From assembly GCA_030157745.1 (NCBI GenBank), contig JAOAUE010000002.1:1-7766 (forward strand): a stretch of DNA of 7,766 nucleotides, read 5' to 3'. Every line of letters starts with the position of its first letter. Within the stretch, counting starts at the first letter, position 1. A program made the position numbers and the translations under genes. Below the pieces are notes generated by a model. The model worked only from the letters and a program-made list of their open reading frames with translations. It did no database searches and was not told where the DNA came from. This stretch comes from Minisyncoccota bacterium. Lineage in GTDB: Bacteria; Patescibacteriota; Minisyncoccia; Phycocordibacterales; UBA9973. This document shows positions 1-5,823 of the stretch, piece after piece.

Positions 1-2
1 GT

Positions 3-341
3 GCGATGATCGCTGAATATTTGAAGAACGATATCAATACCATTGTCGACCAAGGCATGAGTACGGAGCAAGTAGAAAAGTTGGAACAAATTGCAAAAAA
101 CCACAATGCTGATTTTTTCGTTTATCGCATAGAGGCACACCCTAATATTCGCACGACACGTATTACCGAAAGACAAGAAAGAGTGGGACAACCAATGATG
201 AGCCAAGAAACCATGGATATTCTCTCAAAGATCTACCAAGAAAATACCTACATTGCTACAAACACCTTTGACTCTGGAGAACTCACAACGAGAGAGATTG
301 CTGATCTTATTTTGAAAGATTTGAAAGTAGTGCCAGTTTAA
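3..341 (+). CDS. P-loop kinase-like protein, C-terminal part (5' end outside the window)
   Basis: About 112 residues are visible. The reading frame stays open to the left edge (GCG at 3-5 precedes the first ATG at 6), so the ATG is probably internal and the N-terminal part, where a Walker A motif would lie, is missing. What remains resembles the C-terminal half of small AAA_33/zeta-toxin-like nucleoside or nucleotide kinases: a strand-like IVDQGMST segment, a helix with EQVEKLEQIAKNH, a strand (ADFFVYRIEA) followed by PNIRTTRITERQERVGQP, which looks like an arginine-rich lid, and a closing helix after TNTFDSGELTTREIADLI. The substrate cannot be read from this part. The gene ends TAA at 339-341 and overlaps the convergent pth stop by a few bases. 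Family assignment rests on overall pattern only, so it is tentative; a general AAA ATPase is the alternative. Confidence 0.55.
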   Translation, partial: AMIAEYLKNDINTIVDQGMSTEQVEKLEQIAKNHNADFFVYRIEAHPNIRTTRITERQERVGQPMMSQETMDILSKIYQENTYIATNTFDSGELTTREIADLILKDLKVVPV

Positions 342-348
342 TTAAACT
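335..348. repeat. 14-bp perfect palindrome at convergent gene ends
   Basis: AGTTTAATTAAACT is a perfect palindrome that contains both stop codons of the convergent kinase-like gene (TAA 339-341, +) and pth (TAA read from 340-338, -). It has no loop and no flanking T-run, so it is a poor intrinsic terminator. Its symmetry may simply follow from two overlapping TAA stops. Confidence 0.6.
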
Positions 349-895
349 CATTCATTACTTCCTCAAAAGTTTTGGTTTGGAGGGCTTCGATGATCGATAC
401 TGCCTTTTTTATCCCCTGTTCTTTTAGATCATTTTCAAATGGAGCAAAAGGTTTCAGGAGAAAGTTTTGGAAACCGTCCGGCGGGAGTATTTTGTCTTTG
501 AGTTCCTCGTGTACTGGTCGCACTCCGATGCGGATACGGAAAAAGTCTTTGGTACCTAAGTGATCGATGATGCTTTGTACACCATTGTGCCCACCTGCCC
601 CACGCCCAAAACTGCATTTCACTTCACCAAGGTTGATATCGATATCGTCATAGACGACTATTATTTCATCGTCTTTGAAGAGAGCAACGGCTTTACCCGA
701 ATCATTCATGAAAGTCTGCGGTTTTATAAGCTTGGATTCATCGTGCTTGGCAGACTGGGAAAATATATATTTGTCATCTACAAACGAAAGGTTATGTTTG
801 TCGGCAAAATAGTCGAGAGCCATAAAGCCCACGTTATGCCTATCGAGAGCGTGTTTTGTGCCTGGATTTCCAAGGCCTATAAAGATTTTCATCAC
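338..895 (-). CDS. pth: peptidyl-tRNA hydrolase
   Basis: Pth hydrolyses the ester bond of peptidyl-tRNAs dropped from stalled ribosomes and so recycles tRNA in the cytosol. The 185-residue length fits the family (about 185-195). Signature motifs are all present: GLGNPG (7-12, Asn10), RHNVGF (19-24, catalytic His20), KPQTFMNDSG (58-67, Asn64), VVYDDID (80-86, with Asp83 at the catalytic acid position), and GGHNG (101-105, Asn104). His15 stands where many family members have Tyr (GxxY), a mild variation. The first codon at 895-893 is GTG and an ATG follows at 892-890; either start keeps the whole fold, and the ATG is the more usual choice. No clear Shine-Dalgarno sequence precedes it. The gene is divergent from lepB and its 3' end overlaps the neighbouring kinase-like gene. 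Confidence 0.97.
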   Translation of the reverse strand: MMKIFIGLGNPGTKHALDRHNVGFMALDYFADKHNLSFVDDKYIFSQSAKHDESKLIKPQTFMNDSGKAVALFKDDEIIVVYDDIDINLGEVKCSFGRGAGGHNGVQSIIDHLGTKDFFRIRIGVRPVHEELKDKILPPDGFQNFLLKPFAPFENDLKEQGIKKAVSIIEALQTKTFEEVMNEFN

Positions 896-914
896 GTACT
901 AAATTTAGGTTATT

Positions 915-943
915 TTAATAAAGATTTTTAACTCTCGACACAA
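915..943 (-). promoter_or_regulatory. candidate pth promoter
   Basis: On the - strand TTGTGT (943-938) and TATTAA (920-915) are separated by 17 bp, each matching the sigma-70 consensus at 4 of 6 positions. Transcription would start near 908, giving a leader of about 13-16 nt before pth. The region is AT-rich, so a chance match is possible. Confidence 0.35.
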
Positions 944-1013
944 ACCGATAATGCCACTTTCAGTATATACCATAACAAGATTTTGTACGTGATTAAACTA
1001 CAAAAATGCTTTC

Positions 1014-1042
1014 TTGTCGCCTACCCTTTTATAGCTTATACT
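1014..1042 (+). promoter_or_regulatory. sigma-70-type promoter of the lepB operon
   Basis: TTGTCG (1014-1019) and TATACT (1037-1042) are 17 bp apart, the optimal spacing; the -10 box matches 5 of 6 positions. The expected start point is about 1048-1050, only 3-5 nt before the lepB ATG at 1053. The mRNA would thus be leaderless or nearly so, consistent with the lack of a Shine-Dalgarno sequence. Confidence 0.65.
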
Positions 1043-1052
1043 GTGGGCAATC

Positions 1053-1637
1053 ATGAATGAAAATATCCCCCTAGAGAGTGCTGTTTTGCCCAAGAGCAAA
1101 AAGAGAGTATTTCTAGAAAATGTTTTATATATTGCTAGTGCCGTAGTTTTGGCTTTGCTAGTCCAAAAGTTCTTGATAAGACCTTTTGTGGTCAATGGTG
1201 CTTCTATGGATCCGACCCTATCAACTGGCGACTACCTGATAATAGACGAGCTTAGCTACAAGATTGGTGAGCCAGAGCGTGGAGACGTGGTGGTGTTTCG
1301 AGCTCCACCTGAGCCTGACAAATTTTTTATCAAGAGAATCATTGCCCTACCTGGTGAGACTGTTTCTATCAAAGGCTCTACCGTGACTATCACCAACAAA
1401 CAAAACCCAAAAGGATTTACTTTGTCTGAACCTTTCATTACACATGAGAGTTCCAACAACCTTGTTGTTGAAGTGCCAGAAAATGAGTATTTTGTTATGG
1501 GAGACAATAGGGCTGGGAGCTTCGATAGTCGCTCTTGGGGTACACTTCCAAAAGAAAATCTTCGAGGTCGTGCACTCTTTCGACTTTTACCAATCAAAGA
1601 GCTTGATTACCTACCAGGAAAAATAAACTATGAATAA
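1053..1637 (+). CDS. lepB: signal peptidase I
   Basis: LepB is the membrane serine protease that removes signal peptides from exported proteins at the outer face of the cytoplasmic membrane, using a Ser/Lys dyad. The 194-residue protein has a single N-terminal membrane anchor (about 19-42, after the basic KSKKR). Then come box B with the nucleophile (NGASMDPTL, Ser51), box C (GDYLIIDE, 59-66), GDVVVF (77-82), box D with the general base (FIKRIIALPGE, Lys94) and box E (GDNRAGSFDSRSWG, 150-163). This is the short, one-anchor form typical of Gram-positive and CPR bacteria. It is the first gene of a + operon. Its end overlaps hisS by 8 bp, suggesting translational coupling. ATG 1053 is chosen because the promoter -10 box lies just upstream and no earlier start exists. 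Confidence 0.97.
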   Translation: MNENIPLESAVLPKSKKRVFLENVLYIASAVVLALLVQKFLIRPFVVNGASMDPTLSTGDYLIIDELSYKIGEPERGDVVVFRAPPEPDKFFIKRIIALPGETVSIKGSTVTITNKQNPKGFTLSEPFITHESSNNLVVEVPENEYFVMGDNRAGSFDSRSWGTLPKENLRGRALFRLLPIKELDYLPGKINYE

Positions 1638-2928
1638 AGAAACTGAAAAGAAAAAAGTTAGCCAAGAACTCTCAAGTCCAAAAGGTATGCGAGATATTTC
1701 TGGAGATGAGTACTACAAGATGCAAGGTCTCTTTGAAAAGGCTCAGGAAGTAGCTGTGTACTACGGCTTCACTCCTATCGAGACTCCTATCTTGGAACAC
1801 GAAGAGACTTTCACTTCAGCTGTTGGTGTAGGGACTGATATCGTCGACAAAGAAATGTACACACTCAAAACAAAAGGTGGCGACCACTTGGCTATGCGTC
1901 CAGAACACACCGCTGGACTTATGCGTGCCTATATCACTGGGGGTATGCAAGCTTTACCCCAACCAGTACTTATGTACCACAGCGGTCCAGTCTTTCGTCA
2001 CGACAAACCACAAAAAGGTCGTTATCGACAGTTTTATCAATTTGACGTAGATGCGCTTGGAAGTGAGAAAAGTATAGTTGATGCCCTAGTTATCAAAACC
2101 ATCTACACAATACTGGAAGAAGCTGGAGCAAAGGACCTAATAGTAACCATCAACTCTATTGGGGACAAAGACTCTCGCCCAGCTTATCTCAAAGAGCTCA
2201 CAAACTACTACAAAAAGCACCTCAAGGATTTACCTGAGATAGATCAAGAGCGTCTCAAGACCAACCCTATGCGTATTTTGGATTCCAAAGACCCAAAGAC
2301 TATAGAGATAAATGCGGGAGCACCAGATCCGATGAACTACCTATCAACAAGTGGCAAAAAGCACTTCAAAGAGGTCTTGGAATATCTGGACGAAATGGGT
2401 ATTGCTTATCAAATAGACAAAACTCTTGTACGAGGACTTTCTTATTATACTCACACTGTTTTTGAAATCATTGAACCTCAAGAGGATGGTTCTATGATAA
2501 CTATCGCCGGTGGTGGTCGCTATGACTACTTGGGCAAAATGATCGGGTCCAAAAAAGACATACCGGCTATGGGCGGATCTTTGGGAATGGATAGAATCAT
2601 AGAGCGCCCATGGTTCAAAAATCTAGCACCGAGAATAATGAAAAAGCCAAAGATTTACTTCATCCAAGTCGGCTTTGAAGCGAAACTCAAGAGTCTAAAT
2701 GTGATAGAAATCTTGCGCAAAGCTCATGTACCTATCGCTCAATCTCTATCCAAAGACTCTCTAGGAGCACAACTCTCTGTAGCAGAAAAGTCTGGTGTAC
2801 CCTATGTGATAATCTTCGGGCAAATGGAGGCGGTGAAGAACTGCGTGATAGTTCGCAACATGGAAACAAGAGAACAAGAAACAGTGCCTCTAAACGAGCT
2901 CGGTGCTTACATAAAACAACTAAAATAA
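1630..2928 (+). CDS. hisS: histidyl-tRNA synthetase
   Basis: HisS is a class II aminoacyl-tRNA synthetase that charges tRNA-His in an ATP-dependent reaction. The 432-residue protein has the family layout. The N-terminal PKGMRDI (18-24) is followed by the motif 1 region (GFTPIETPILEH, 46-57) and the RPEHTAG substrate loop (90-96). Motif 2 is FRHDKPQKGRYRQFYQFDVD (122-141). The histidine-specific loop LVRGLSYYTHTVFEI spans 266-280, and motif 3 lies at 293-323 (AGGGRYD to GGSLGMDRI). A C-terminal anticodon-binding domain follows (about 340-432). The start lies inside the 3' end of lepB, with AGGAA at 1616-1620 as a plausible ribosome binding site 9 nt upstream. The first 15 residues are lysine- and glutamate-rich and precede the conserved fold. 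Five bases separate it from def, so the two are surely cotranscribed. Confidence 0.98.
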   Translation: MNKETEKKKVSQELSSPKGMRDISGDEYYKMQGLFEKAQEVAVYYGFTPIETPILEHEETFTSAVGVGTDIVDKEMYTLKTKGGDHLAMRPEHTAGLMRAYITGGMQALPQPVLMYHSGPVFRHDKPQKGRYRQFYQFDVDALGSEKSIVDALVIKTIYTILEEAGAKDLIVTINSIGDKDSRPAYLKELTNYYKKHLKDLPEIDQERLKTNPMRILDSKDPKTIEINAGAPDPMNYLSTSGKKHFKEVLEYLDEMGIAYQIDKTLVRGLSYYTHTVFEIIEPQEDGSMITIAGGGRYDYLGKMIGSKKDIPAMGGSLGMDRIIERPWFKNLAPRIMKKPKIYFIQVGFEAKLKSLNVIEILRKAHVPIAQSLSKDSLGAQLSVAEKSGVPYVIIFGQMEAVKNCVIVRNMETREQETVPLNELGAYIKQLK

Positions 2929-2933
2929 CTCCT

Positions 2934-3428
2934 ATGACAAACATCGTTCAATCCCCTCACAAGACACTGCGAATGAATGCACAAGAAGTGAAGCAAAGTG
3001 AAATAGGTGGAGAAAAACTAAAAGAAATAATCGAAAGGATGAAAACTGCTCTCCATGGAGAAGATGACGGTGTAGCTATCGCTGCTCCTCAGATAGATGT
3101 GGCACTGCGAATATTTGTCGTTTCAAAAAAGGTTCTTCCAAAATCACCAGAGGACATGGTATTTATCAATCCAGTGATCACTAAACTTGGCAAGAAAAAA
3201 GAATCCATGAGTGAAGGATGCCTCTCTGTCAGATGGAAATACGGACTAGTGAAGCGCGCAACCACTGCTACAGTCAAAGCACTAAATGAAAAAGGTAATG
3301 AATTTGTGCTCTCGGGCAAAGGCCTCCTCGCCCAAATATTTCAACACGAAACTGATCACCTAAACGGCGTGCTCTTTATCGACAAGGCGACAAATGTAGA
3401 AGACTTGCCACCGGAGAATAAAAAATAA
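2934..3428 (+). CDS. def: peptide deformylase
   Basis: Def removes the N-formyl group from nascent proteins, using a metal ion (usually Fe2+), and acts at the ribosome exit. The 164-residue length is typical. The three family motifs are present: motif 1 GVAIAAPQ (46-53, Gln53), motif 2 EGCLS (94-98, metal ligand Cys96) and motif 3 QHETDH (137-142, ligands His138 and His142, catalytic Glu139). Ala48 replaces the more common Gly in GxGxAAPQ, a conservative change. The N-terminus (NIVQSPHKTLR) fits the family start, so ATG 2934 is accepted, although no Shine-Dalgarno sequence is visible. The last 18 residues (from Leu at 3372) recur in diverged form at 4176-4235, beyond the transporter gene. Def is functionally paired with Fmt; here the two genes are separated by about 1 kb. 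Confidence 0.97.
   Translation: MTNIVQSPHKTLRMNAQEVKQSEIGGEKLKEIIERMKTALHGEDDGVAIAAPQIDVALRIFVVSKKVLPKSPEDMVFINPVITKLGKKKESMSEGCLSVRWKYGLVKRATTATVKALNEKGNEFVLSGKGLLAQIFQHETDHLNGVLFIDKATNVEDLPPENKK
3372..3428 (+). repeat. left copy of def-tail direct repeat (intact def 3' end)
   Basis: This 57-bp stretch encodes LFIDKATNVEDLPPENKK plus stop, the C-terminus of the intact def. It is the left member of a direct-repeat pair with 4176-4235, the two flanking the transporter gene. The first 15 codons match the right copy at 33 of 45 bases. Confidence 0.85.
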
Positions 3429-3430
3429 AT

Positions 3431-4171
3431 ATGGAAATATCTATCGTCTTTGCTTTAGGTTTTATAAGTGCATTTATAGGAAGCATTGCTGGAGGTTCAG
3501 GACTTATAGGAGTACCTGGACTCTTAATGCTTGGACTTCCACCACATATAGCACTAGGAACTTTCAACTTTGCTGATGTTGGATCTAGTATTGGAAACAT
3601 TATAAAGTTTTCACAATACAAAAACCTTGGTGTTAAATGGAAAGATATTTTGATACTTACTGCTATTGCTATACCTGCTGCAATGATTGGTGCAAAAATT
3701 GTTGTATCTGTCGACCCAAAGATTTTGTCTAAGCTCATTGGAGTAATTTTGTTAGTACTTATACCTTTATTATTTAAAAATAAAAATCTTGGGGTTAAAA
3801 GTACACCAGCCAAAGGTGCGAAGTTGATATGGTCGCATATTGCATTTTTTGTAGCTAGGGCTTGGGGAGGCTTTTTTAGCCCAGGCGCAGGGCTTATAGA
3901 AACTTATGTCAGGATTAAAGGCTATGGCTATACTATTTTACAAGGTAAGGCAGTAACAAGAGTAGCCAATATTACTTCTGGTATCGGTATAGTACTTATT
4001 TTTGCATCATCAAAAATGATTGATTATAAACTAGGGGTTGCAATGTTCTTTGGTATGCTAACTGGAGGATATATAGGTACATCATATGCCATAAAGAAAG
4101 GCGATGCTTGGCTAAAACCATTGCTCGGAATAGCTATTGTCATTACTTCTATAAAAATGATTTTCTTTTAA
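3431..4171 (+). CDS. TauE/SafE-family membrane transporter (sulfite exporter-like)
   Basis: The 246-residue protein is strongly hydrophobic, with about seven or eight possible membrane spans (for example 3-19, 72-93, 99-115, 179-194, 199-219 and 228-244). The family is known for two homologous halves. In the first half IAGGSGLIGVPGLLMLGLPP (19-38) followed by HIALGTFNFADVG fits the TauE/SafE (PF01925) signature. The second half contains GGFFSPGAGLIETYVRIKGY (146-165), the matching motif. Family members export sulfite, sulfoacetate or other organic anions; the substrate here cannot be told from sequence. The ATG lies 2 bp after the def stop, and the stop lies 4 bp before a remnant of another def tail. 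The gene is therefore a cassette with almost no flanking DNA. GC is about 37% by hand count of 660 bases, against roughly 45% in sampled stretches of hisS and def, and ATA isoleucine codons are frequent. Both are compatible with acquisition but partly explained by membrane-protein composition. Confidence 0.87.
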   Translation: MEISIVFALGFISAFIGSIAGGSGLIGVPGLLMLGLPPHIALGTFNFADVGSSIGNIIKFSQYKNLGVKWKDILILTAIAIPAAMIGAKIVVSVDPKILSKLIGVILLVLIPLLFKNKNLGVKSTPAKGAKLIWSHIAFFVARAWGGFFSPGAGLIETYVRIKGYGYTILQGKAVTRVANITSGIGIVLIFASSKMIDYKLGVAMFFGMLTGGYIGTSYAIKKGDAWLKPLLGIAIVITSIKMIFF

Positions 4172-4175
4172 AAAG

Positions 4176-4235
4176 CTCTTCATCGACAAAGCAACTGATG
4201 TGGAAGATCTTCCTCCAGAAGCTACAAAGAAATAA
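4176..4235 (+). pseudogene. def: remnant of a second def gene (C-terminal 19 codons)
   Basis: Read in frame from CTC at 4176, the sequence encodes LFIDKATDVEDLPPEATKK and then TAA (4233-4235). The intact def ends LFIDKATNVEDLPPENKK. In the first 15 codons 14 residues agree; of 12 base differences, 11 are synonymous and one changes Asn to Asp. That pattern shows divergence under selection for protein sequence, so the piece comes from a once-functional def allele. Upstream of 4175 the match stops abruptly; the transporter stop codon is at 4169-4171. There is no start codon or catalytic motif, so it is not a gene now. It could be the tail of the original resident def or part of incoming DNA; sequence alone does not decide. 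Confidence 0.85.
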
Positions 4236-4467
4236 TAAGGATGCAATAAAACCATATACTCTTTTTCGTCTGCGGAACTCGGATGTAACCCTCAAACAGC
4301 CCTCGATTTCAAAAGAATATATAGTTTTATTTTTCTATGAAGTTTTGGCTATATTTTATTAACGAGGACTGCGCGAATACTGTATACATATCTAAGAGTC
4401 TATTTATATTTCAAAGCGCCCCACAGTAATAAAATATATCCAAAACGAAATATGTTACTATATCACT
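4236..4467. other. intergenic spacer upstream of fmt
   Basis: I see no supported gene in these 232 bases. A GC-richer patch (about 4266-4306) contains CTGCGG (4270-4275) and CTCAAACA (4291-4298). The same two words occur in the same order in the spacer after fmt. The rest is AT-rich and ends in the fmt promoter. Given the def remnant at its left end, part of it may be the original spacer between a def gene and fmt. Confidence 0.5.
4453..4461 (+). promoter_or_regulatory. extended -10 promoter of fmt
   Basis: TGTTACTAT contains a TGn extension and a -10 box TACTAT (5 of 6 consensus). No good -35 box is seen 17 bp upstream, as is common for extended -10 promoters. Transcription should start near 4467-4469, at the fmt ATG (4468), predicting a leaderless mRNA. 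Confidence 0.55.
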
Positions 4468-5289
4468 ATGAAAATCGCCTTTTTTGGGACACCGGAATTT
4501 ACTGTAAACTTTTTGGAGACACTCAAAAGTAGTGGCTTTTGCCCTAGTTTGGTAGTTACAAACCCAGATAGACCAAGTGGTCGCGGTATGGTTATGACTT
4601 CCCCGCTTCCCAAAAAATGGGCGGATGAAAACTCTATAAAAGTCTTGCAGCCAGAGAAGCTAGGTGATGAAGTGTTTGAAGAACTATCAAAAGATTCTTG
4701 GGATTTATTTGTGGTTATCGCTTATGGCAAAATAATCCCTGAGAGATTTATCAACTTACCAAAGTTTGGAACTATAAATCTCCACTACTCTCTCCTACCA
4801 AAGTACCGCGGAGCTACACCTGTAGAGAGTGCTATTTTAGCTGGGGACGAAATCTCTGGAATAACCATCCAAAAGATGCGCTTCAAGCTCGACACGGGGC
4901 CAATAATTTTCCAAGAAGAAATGAATGTTGATGCGAGTGACACAACCCTGACACTAAGAGAAAAAATGAACCACAGAGCACAGTATGTCTTGCCAGAAAT
5001 AATAAAAAGTATTTTTGAAAACAAAGTCACCGAAACAGAGCAAGACGAAAGTTTAGCTACGCATTGTGGCAAAATCTCAAAAGAAGACGGACAAATCTCA
5101 CTAGAAGATGACCCTATAACCCTTGATCGCAAATGGCGCGCATATCAAGGCTGGCCTGGACTTTACTTTTTTCAAAACGGCAAACGTATCAAAATAACAA
5201 AAGCCCACTTTAATGGTGAGCATTTTGTCATTGAGGAAGTTGTTCCAGAAGGTGGCAAGAAAGTATCATACCAATCTTTTGTAAAATAA
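4468..5289 (+). CDS. fmt: methionyl-tRNA formyltransferase
   Basis: Fmt transfers a formyl group from 10-formyltetrahydrofolate to initiator Met-tRNA, making the substrate whose formyl group Def later removes. The 273-residue protein begins with the Rossmann start KIAFFGTPEF (2-11). It carries the tRNA-contacting loop with RPSGRG (35-40), the catalytic segment NLHYSLLPKYRGATP (104-118, with Asn104 and His106), and MRFKLDTGPI (137-146, catalytic Asp142). The C-terminal domain follows with KISKEDGQI (202-210) and WRAYQGWPGLYFF (223-235). Typical Fmt is about 310 residues, so the C-terminal tRNA-binding domain is roughly 40 residues shorter, with all catalytic residues kept. ATG 4468 sits directly at the predicted transcription start. 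It normally lies next to def; here a transporter gene and a def remnant separate them. Confidence 0.96.
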   Translation: MKIAFFGTPEFTVNFLETLKSSGFCPSLVVTNPDRPSGRGMVMTSPLPKKWADENSIKVLQPEKLGDEVFEELSKDSWDLFVVIAYGKIIPERFINLPKFGTINLHYSLLPKYRGATPVESAILAGDEISGITIQKMRFKLDTGPIIFQEEMNVDASDTTLTLREKMNHRAQYVLPEIIKSIFENKVTETEQDESLATHCGKISKEDGQISLEDDPITLDRKWRAYQGWPGLYFFQNGKRIKITKAHFNGEHFVIEEVVPEGGKKVSYQSFVK

Positions 5290-5333
5290 ATTACTAAATA
5301 GTTTTTATATTTTCCGTAACCGCTAGCGCCCCT

Positions 5334-5353
5334 CCCGGGCAAAGCCCTGCGGG
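5334..5353. other. GC-rich hairpin between convergent fmt and hpf
   Basis: CCCGGGC, then AAA, then GCCC form a four-base-pair core (GGGC/GCCC, 5337-5340 with 5344-5347), and an outer CCC (5334-5336) can pair with GGG (5351-5353) across a 3-nt bulge. It lies in the 113-bp convergent gap, where a two-way terminator would be expected. Neither side has an adjacent T-run, so a terminator role is uncertain. Confidence 0.35.
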
Positions 5354-5402
5354 TTCGTACTCAAACATAAAAACTCTGAGATAAATTGAGTTGGATTTAC
5401 CT

Positions 5403-5765
5403 TTAGTTTCTAAAACCTCTGATTATATTTTTGAATTTACGAGCTCCCTTTTTCCAAAGAGCTTCCTTTTTACCTTTGGAAGAAGACACAGCCCTAACAA
5501 GTTCGTTGCGAGCATCATCTACCGCTTCATAAAGATCTGATTTTTCAGAAACAGCACGAAAAAGTTTTCCTAAGGAGGTAGTGAGGTTGATTTCTGCTCT
5601 GAATATATCTCCGTGACTATGATGAGCGGTGGTTTTACCTATCTCAACAATAACAGAAGAAGTTTCGCCAACAAACTTTGCAACACTTGAAACACGTTTT
5701 TCTGTGTAATCTTTTAGAGCTGGAGTAAGTTCTATTTGGGTGGTTTTTATTGAAATATTCATCAT
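5403..5765 (-). CDS. hpf: ribosome hibernation promoting factor / RaiA family protein
   Basis: The family binds the 30S subunit in the mRNA/tRNA channel and holds idle ribosomes inactive in stress or starvation. The 120-residue protein has the short-form fold. Its first strand and helix are NISIKTTQIELTPALKDYTEKRV (3-25), followed by strands around VIVEIGKTT and HGDIFRAEINLTT, and then a helix with SEKSDLYEAVDDARNELVRAV. A very basic tail (KGKKEALWKKGARKFKN, roughly 97-113) probably contacts rRNA. The C-terminal dimerisation domain of long HPF is absent, so this is the short Hpf/YfiA type rather than the type that makes 100S dimers alone. Two successive ATG codons (5765-5763 and 5762-5760) could start translation; no strong Shine-Dalgarno sequence is seen. 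It lies downstream of pyk on the same strand, 131 bp away, probably with its own promoter. Confidence 0.92.
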   Translation of the reverse strand: MMNISIKTTQIELTPALKDYTEKRVSSVAKFVGETSSVIVEIGKTTAHHSHGDIFRAEINLTTSLGKLFRAVSEKSDLYEAVDDARNELVRAVSSSKGKKEALWKKGARKFKNIIRGFRN

Positions 5766-5783
5766 GTTACAAAGTCGAAATTT

Positions 5784-5812
5784 TTTATATTCCGATAGCC
5801 TTAGACTAATAA
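5784..5812 (-). promoter_or_regulatory. candidate proximal hpf promoter
   Basis: On the - strand TTATTA (5812-5807) and TATAAA (5789-5784) are 17 bp apart; the -10 box matches 5 of 6 positions and the -35 only 3. A start near 5777 would give a leader of about 12 nt before hpf. It competes with the distal extended -10 site at 5884-5875 as the hpf promoter. Confidence 0.35.
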
Positions 5813-5823
5813 ATAATCTTTAT

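Noticed and set aside
560..931. 123-codon open frame on + across pth
   Set aside because: It lies antisense to pth, which has every family motif. The translation has no recognisable domain and is a shadow of the real gene.
3431..4171. Insertion sequence or integron cassette carrying the transporter
   Set aside because: There is no transposase, integrase, terminal inverted repeat or attC-like palindrome; the flanking repeats are coding def tails.
3369..4235. Simple tandem duplication of the def tail
   Set aside because: The copies differ at 12 of 45 compared bases, nearly all synonymous. A recent local copy freed from selection would be nearly identical or would show random changes.
4108..4362. 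84-codon open frame spanning the transporter end and the following spacer
   Set aside because: It starts inside the transporter gene in another frame, is out of frame with the def remnant, and shows no domain. It is a chance ORF in AT-rich DNA.
5359..5391. Inverted ACTCAA/TTGAGT arms as a terminator between fmt and hpf
   Set aside because: The stem is 6 bp with a 21-nt loop and no T-run on either strand, which is within chance for this composition.
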